From assembly GCA_947173865.1 (NCBI GenBank), contig CAMWGS010000104.1:1-7314 (forward strand): a DNA stretch of 7,314 bases, written 5' to 3'. The notes below the pieces were generated by a model, which was not told where the DNA came from, did no database searches, and worked only from the letters and a program-made list of their open reading frames with translations. The position numbers were made by a program, and so were the translations under genes. This stretch comes from an uncultured Ruminococcus sp. Its GTDB lineage: Bacteria > Bacillota > Clostridia > Oscillospirales > Ruminococcaceae. Position 1 is the first letter of the stretch. Each line of letters starts with the position of its first letter. Of this stretch, positions 6,054 through 7,314 are shown piece after piece.

Positions 6054-6257
6054 GCATGAATAGTACTTTTTCAACAACTTAAAAATCTGCCGTTTCTTTT
6101 TACGGAAGATTTACAGATTAATTCATCAGCAGGGGAGGAACATTGTCGGTAGCCCTTTCTGACATGAAACAGTCTGACTATTCGGGTATATGCCGTATTC
6201 CTGAAAATGCCCGTGCGGACTGAAACAAATCATATACAAAAAAGGAGGAGCTTTTTT
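6054..6257 (+). promoter_or_regulatory. Long structured 5' leader, class not recognised
   Basis: The predicted leader is about 204 bases. A first hairpin pairs AATCTGCCGT (6084-6093) with ACGGAAGATT (6102-6111), with one G/A mismatch. A second, nested structure pairs CAGTC (6170-6174) with GACTG (6218-6222) and, inside it, 6183-6189 (CGGGTAT) with 6207-6213 (ATGCCCG, one G-U pair), with a 17-base loop. The gene's ribosome binding site, AAAGGAGGAG, follows at 6241-6250. I tried to fit it to the common riboswitch, T-box, SRP RNA, 6S and RNase P consensus sequences from memory and found no match. It could be a cis-regulatory RNA or simply an untranslated leader carrying a small ORF. Confidence 0.4.
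6143..6223 (+). CDS. Possible 26-residue upstream ORF (leader peptide)
   Basis: A TTG codon preceded by GGGGAGG (6132-6138, four bases of spacing) opens a frame of 26 residues ending at TGA 6221-6223, 34 bases before the next gene. The product would read (M)SVALSDMKQSDYSGICRI and end in PENARAD. An internal ATG at 6164 has no ribosome binding site. The nested stem of the leader lies inside this frame, so translation of the small ORF would open it. The strong binding site and GAC/GAA-type codons favour real translation; the short length means chance cannot be excluded. No homologue is recognised. Confidence 0.3.
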   Translation: MSVALSDMKQSDYSGICRIPENARAD

Positions 6258-6797
6258 ATGAGACTACTGCTCAACAATATTGAAGATGCCGTTGACCAAA
6301 AATATCTTATAACAAAAAGTCTCAGAAGTCAGGCAGAAGCCGGTACAGTCATTCATATTATGGGTGCTCAGACCGAAAGCGACGGTGTAACTGTAAAGTA
6401 TCGTGTAACAAATACCGGTCAAGACTATACCGCAAAATTTGCTGATGTAAAACAGTTCTCGAAATGGGCAAGTGCAGATAACTTTGTTGCTCGTTATCAG
6501 GACAACCTTACAACAAATGAAATCAGAAAATACATAAAAGTACGCAATAATTCTTTCATGGCATCGGGAGGAATCCCGATTATTGCAGGTATAGCAGTTG
6601 TATGGCTTATCATGGTTATTACCATGATATCAGGACTTCTTCCGTGGTGGAGTGCTGTTATAGCAGGTGTTGGTCTCTCTGTAATACTTTATTTCGGAAT
6701 ATCTACTTTCTACAAAAAACGCAGAAGTAAAGTAATGTCTCAGATTTATAACAAAGTAAGTGCCGCATGGGAAGGCGGAGGCGTGGTTCTTCGGTAA
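6258..6797 (+). CDS. Unrecognised two-segment membrane protein
   Basis: The product is 179 residues. Residues 1-100 are soluble and mixed alpha/beta in character, with a VTVKYRVTNTGQDYTAKF stretch that looks like paired strands. Two hydrophobic segments follow at about 104-128 and 131-152, separated by a short PWW turn, so they form a helical hairpin. A basic FYKKRRSK stretch (151-158) follows, and by the positive-inside rule both the N-terminal domain and the C-terminal tail should be cytoplasmic. No signal peptide is present. The start is the ATG at 6258, seven bases after AAAGGAGGAG; the frame remains open to an ATG at 6207, but that one has no binding site. It is a single-gene unit with its own promoter, long leader and terminator. 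I do not recognise the family and give no function. Confidence 0.85.
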   Translation: MRLLLNNIEDAVDQKYLITKSLRSQAEAGTVIHIMGAQTESDGVTVKYRVTNTGQDYTAKFADVKQFSKWASADNFVARYQDNLTTNEIRKYIKVRNNSFMASGGIPIIAGIAVVWLIMVITMISGLLPWWSAVIAGVGLSVILYFGISTFYKKRRSKVMSQIYNKVSAAWEGGGVVLR

Positions 6798-6824
6798 ATA
6801 CGGCAGATTAAAATAATAAGCTAT

Positions 6825-6855
6825 AAAAACGCTTTTCTAAAAGAAAGGCGTTTTT
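6825..6855 (+). terminator. Rho-independent terminator of the membrane-protein gene
   Basis: A 14-bp stem with one G-T pair (AAAAACGCTTTTCT at 6825-6838 with 6842-6855) encloses a 3-base AAA loop and ends in a TTTTT run. It lies 27 bases after the stop codon at 6797. The A-run before the stem means it could also work on the minus strand. Confidence 0.88.
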
Positions 6856-6878
6856 CATTATCCGCTTACCTGCTGCAT

Positions 6879-7272
6879 ACATATCGTAAAACTATAAAAG
6901 ACCATGTTGATGAAGAGGATTTAACAAGATGTTACCTCCTTTTAACTAATGGCGGTAATAAACGAAAGCGGTTTATACTCTCTTACTCTTTCGTCAAGAC
7001 TTAAAAGCTATAAAAAGTTCAAGCACTGGGTAACATCAGAAGTCCTGCCGTCTATCAGACGTACGGGAACTTACGGGGTCTCAGGTATTGAAAAAGTTGT
7101 TGACAGAATGTTGACGGAAAAAATTGAAAATATCATCAGCGAAGAAAAAATAAAAAGTATTATCACCAAAGTACTTGACAAGAAAACAGACTATATTATA
7201 AAAACAATTGGTGAACATTCCGACATAAGAATGAACAGAATTACAGAATCCGTCAAAGAATCAATAACATAG
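6879..7272 (+). pseudogene. Remnant of a BRO-N domain phage antirepressor gene
   Basis: Two frames together encode the second half of a BRO-N (Bro-N/ANT antirepressor) domain. In the frame of 6900, bases 6879-6956 read TYRKTIKDHVDEEDLTRC and then YLLLTNGG. The match then moves to the frame of 6949, reading MAVINESGLYSLTLSSRLK, then SYKKFKHWVTSEVLPSIRRT, the classic BRO-N end. A helical, charged, coiled-coil-like tail follows to the TAG at 7270-7272. The N-terminal strands and helix of the domain are missing; the match begins about 24 bases after the upstream terminator. The ATG at 6949 has no ribosome binding site, so a working 107-residue protein is unlikely. Such genes are typical of prophages and integrative elements, where BRO-N proteins bind DNA and counteract repressors. 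The gene is truncated and frameshifted, hence the pseudogene call. Confidence 0.75.
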
Positions 7273-7314
7273 ATTTCATGTACAACCGCATAAATATTTT
7301 ATTGACTACAGTAA

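Larger units (their letters stand above)
5697..6257. other. Divergent AT-rich intergenic region
   Basis: About 560 bases separate the rnhA start from the next plus-strand gene. The left half holds the rnhA promoter and two direct copies of AATATATGTTA (5756-5766 and 5783-5793, 27 bases apart), which could be an operator or simply AT-rich noise. From 5800 to 5930 I see no gene, only AT-rich DNA with TATAAT-like words lacking matching -35 boxes. The right half holds the palindrome, promoter and leader listed separately. Confidence 0.7.

Noticed and set aside
6123..6240. Leader as a known riboswitch, SRP RNA, 6S RNA or RNase P RNA
   Set aside because: None of the consensus core sequences I know could be placed on it; only generic stems are visible.
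6207..6257. Upstream ATG at 6207 as the start of the membrane-protein gene
   Set aside because: There is no ribosome binding site before it, while AAAGGAGGAG is ideally placed for the ATG at 6258.
6933..6941. ACCTCCTT, a perfect ribosome binding site on the minus strand
   Set aside because: The only frame it could serve (TTG start) ends after about 11 codons, and the same bases are explained by the CYLLL codons of the BRO-N remnant.
6949..7272. Intact 107-residue gene starting at the ATG at 6949
   Set aside because: There is no ribosome binding site, and recognisable BRO-N sequence continues upstream in another frame, so the ATG is an internal methionine of a broken gene.

Overview
The window looks like chromosomal DNA from a low-GC Firmicute, most likely a gut clostridium of the Ruminococcus/Oscillospiraceae type. 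This rests on the AT-rich intergenic DNA, strong AGGAGG-type ribosome binding sites, lipoproteins with Glu/Thr-rich linkers, and a clostridial NifS/NifU pair. The taxon is an inference, not something read from a marker gene. No rRNA, tRNA, CRISPR array or intact insertion sequence was seen.

Left part (about 1-2401, plus strand): a 22-base A tract, then two tandem paralogous lipoprotein genes of unknown function. Their ribosome binding sites, signal peptides and first linker codons are nearly identical at the DNA level, while the mature domains have diverged strongly. A strong hairpin (2406-2441) ends this unit and also the convergent unit coming from the right.

Middle part (2447-5696, minus strand, read right to left): a tightly packed five-gene set, rnhA (RNase HI), nifS (cysteine desulfurase), a YwqG/DUF1963 gene, nifU (Fe-S scaffold) and a GNAT acetyltransferase. 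Gaps are 16 bases, an 8-base overlap, 22 bases and 1 base, so it is very probably one operon. NifS supplies sulfur from cysteine and NifU is the scaffold on which Fe-S clusters form. The YwqG protein lies exactly between these two partners. The rnhA reading frame has an ATG, but a TATAAT box sits right on top of it; a well-placed ribosome binding site points instead to an ATT start ten codons downstream.

Right part (5697-7314): an AT-rich divergent intergenic region of about 560 bases holds the rnhA promoter, a large imperfect palindrome, an extended -10 promoter and a long structured leader with a possible 26-codon upstream ORF. It leads into a gene for an unrecognised protein with two membrane segments, which ends in a clear terminator. 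Beyond that is the decayed remnant of a phage-type BRO-N antirepressor gene, truncated at its 5' end and frameshifted, which suggests old prophage or mobile-element debris.
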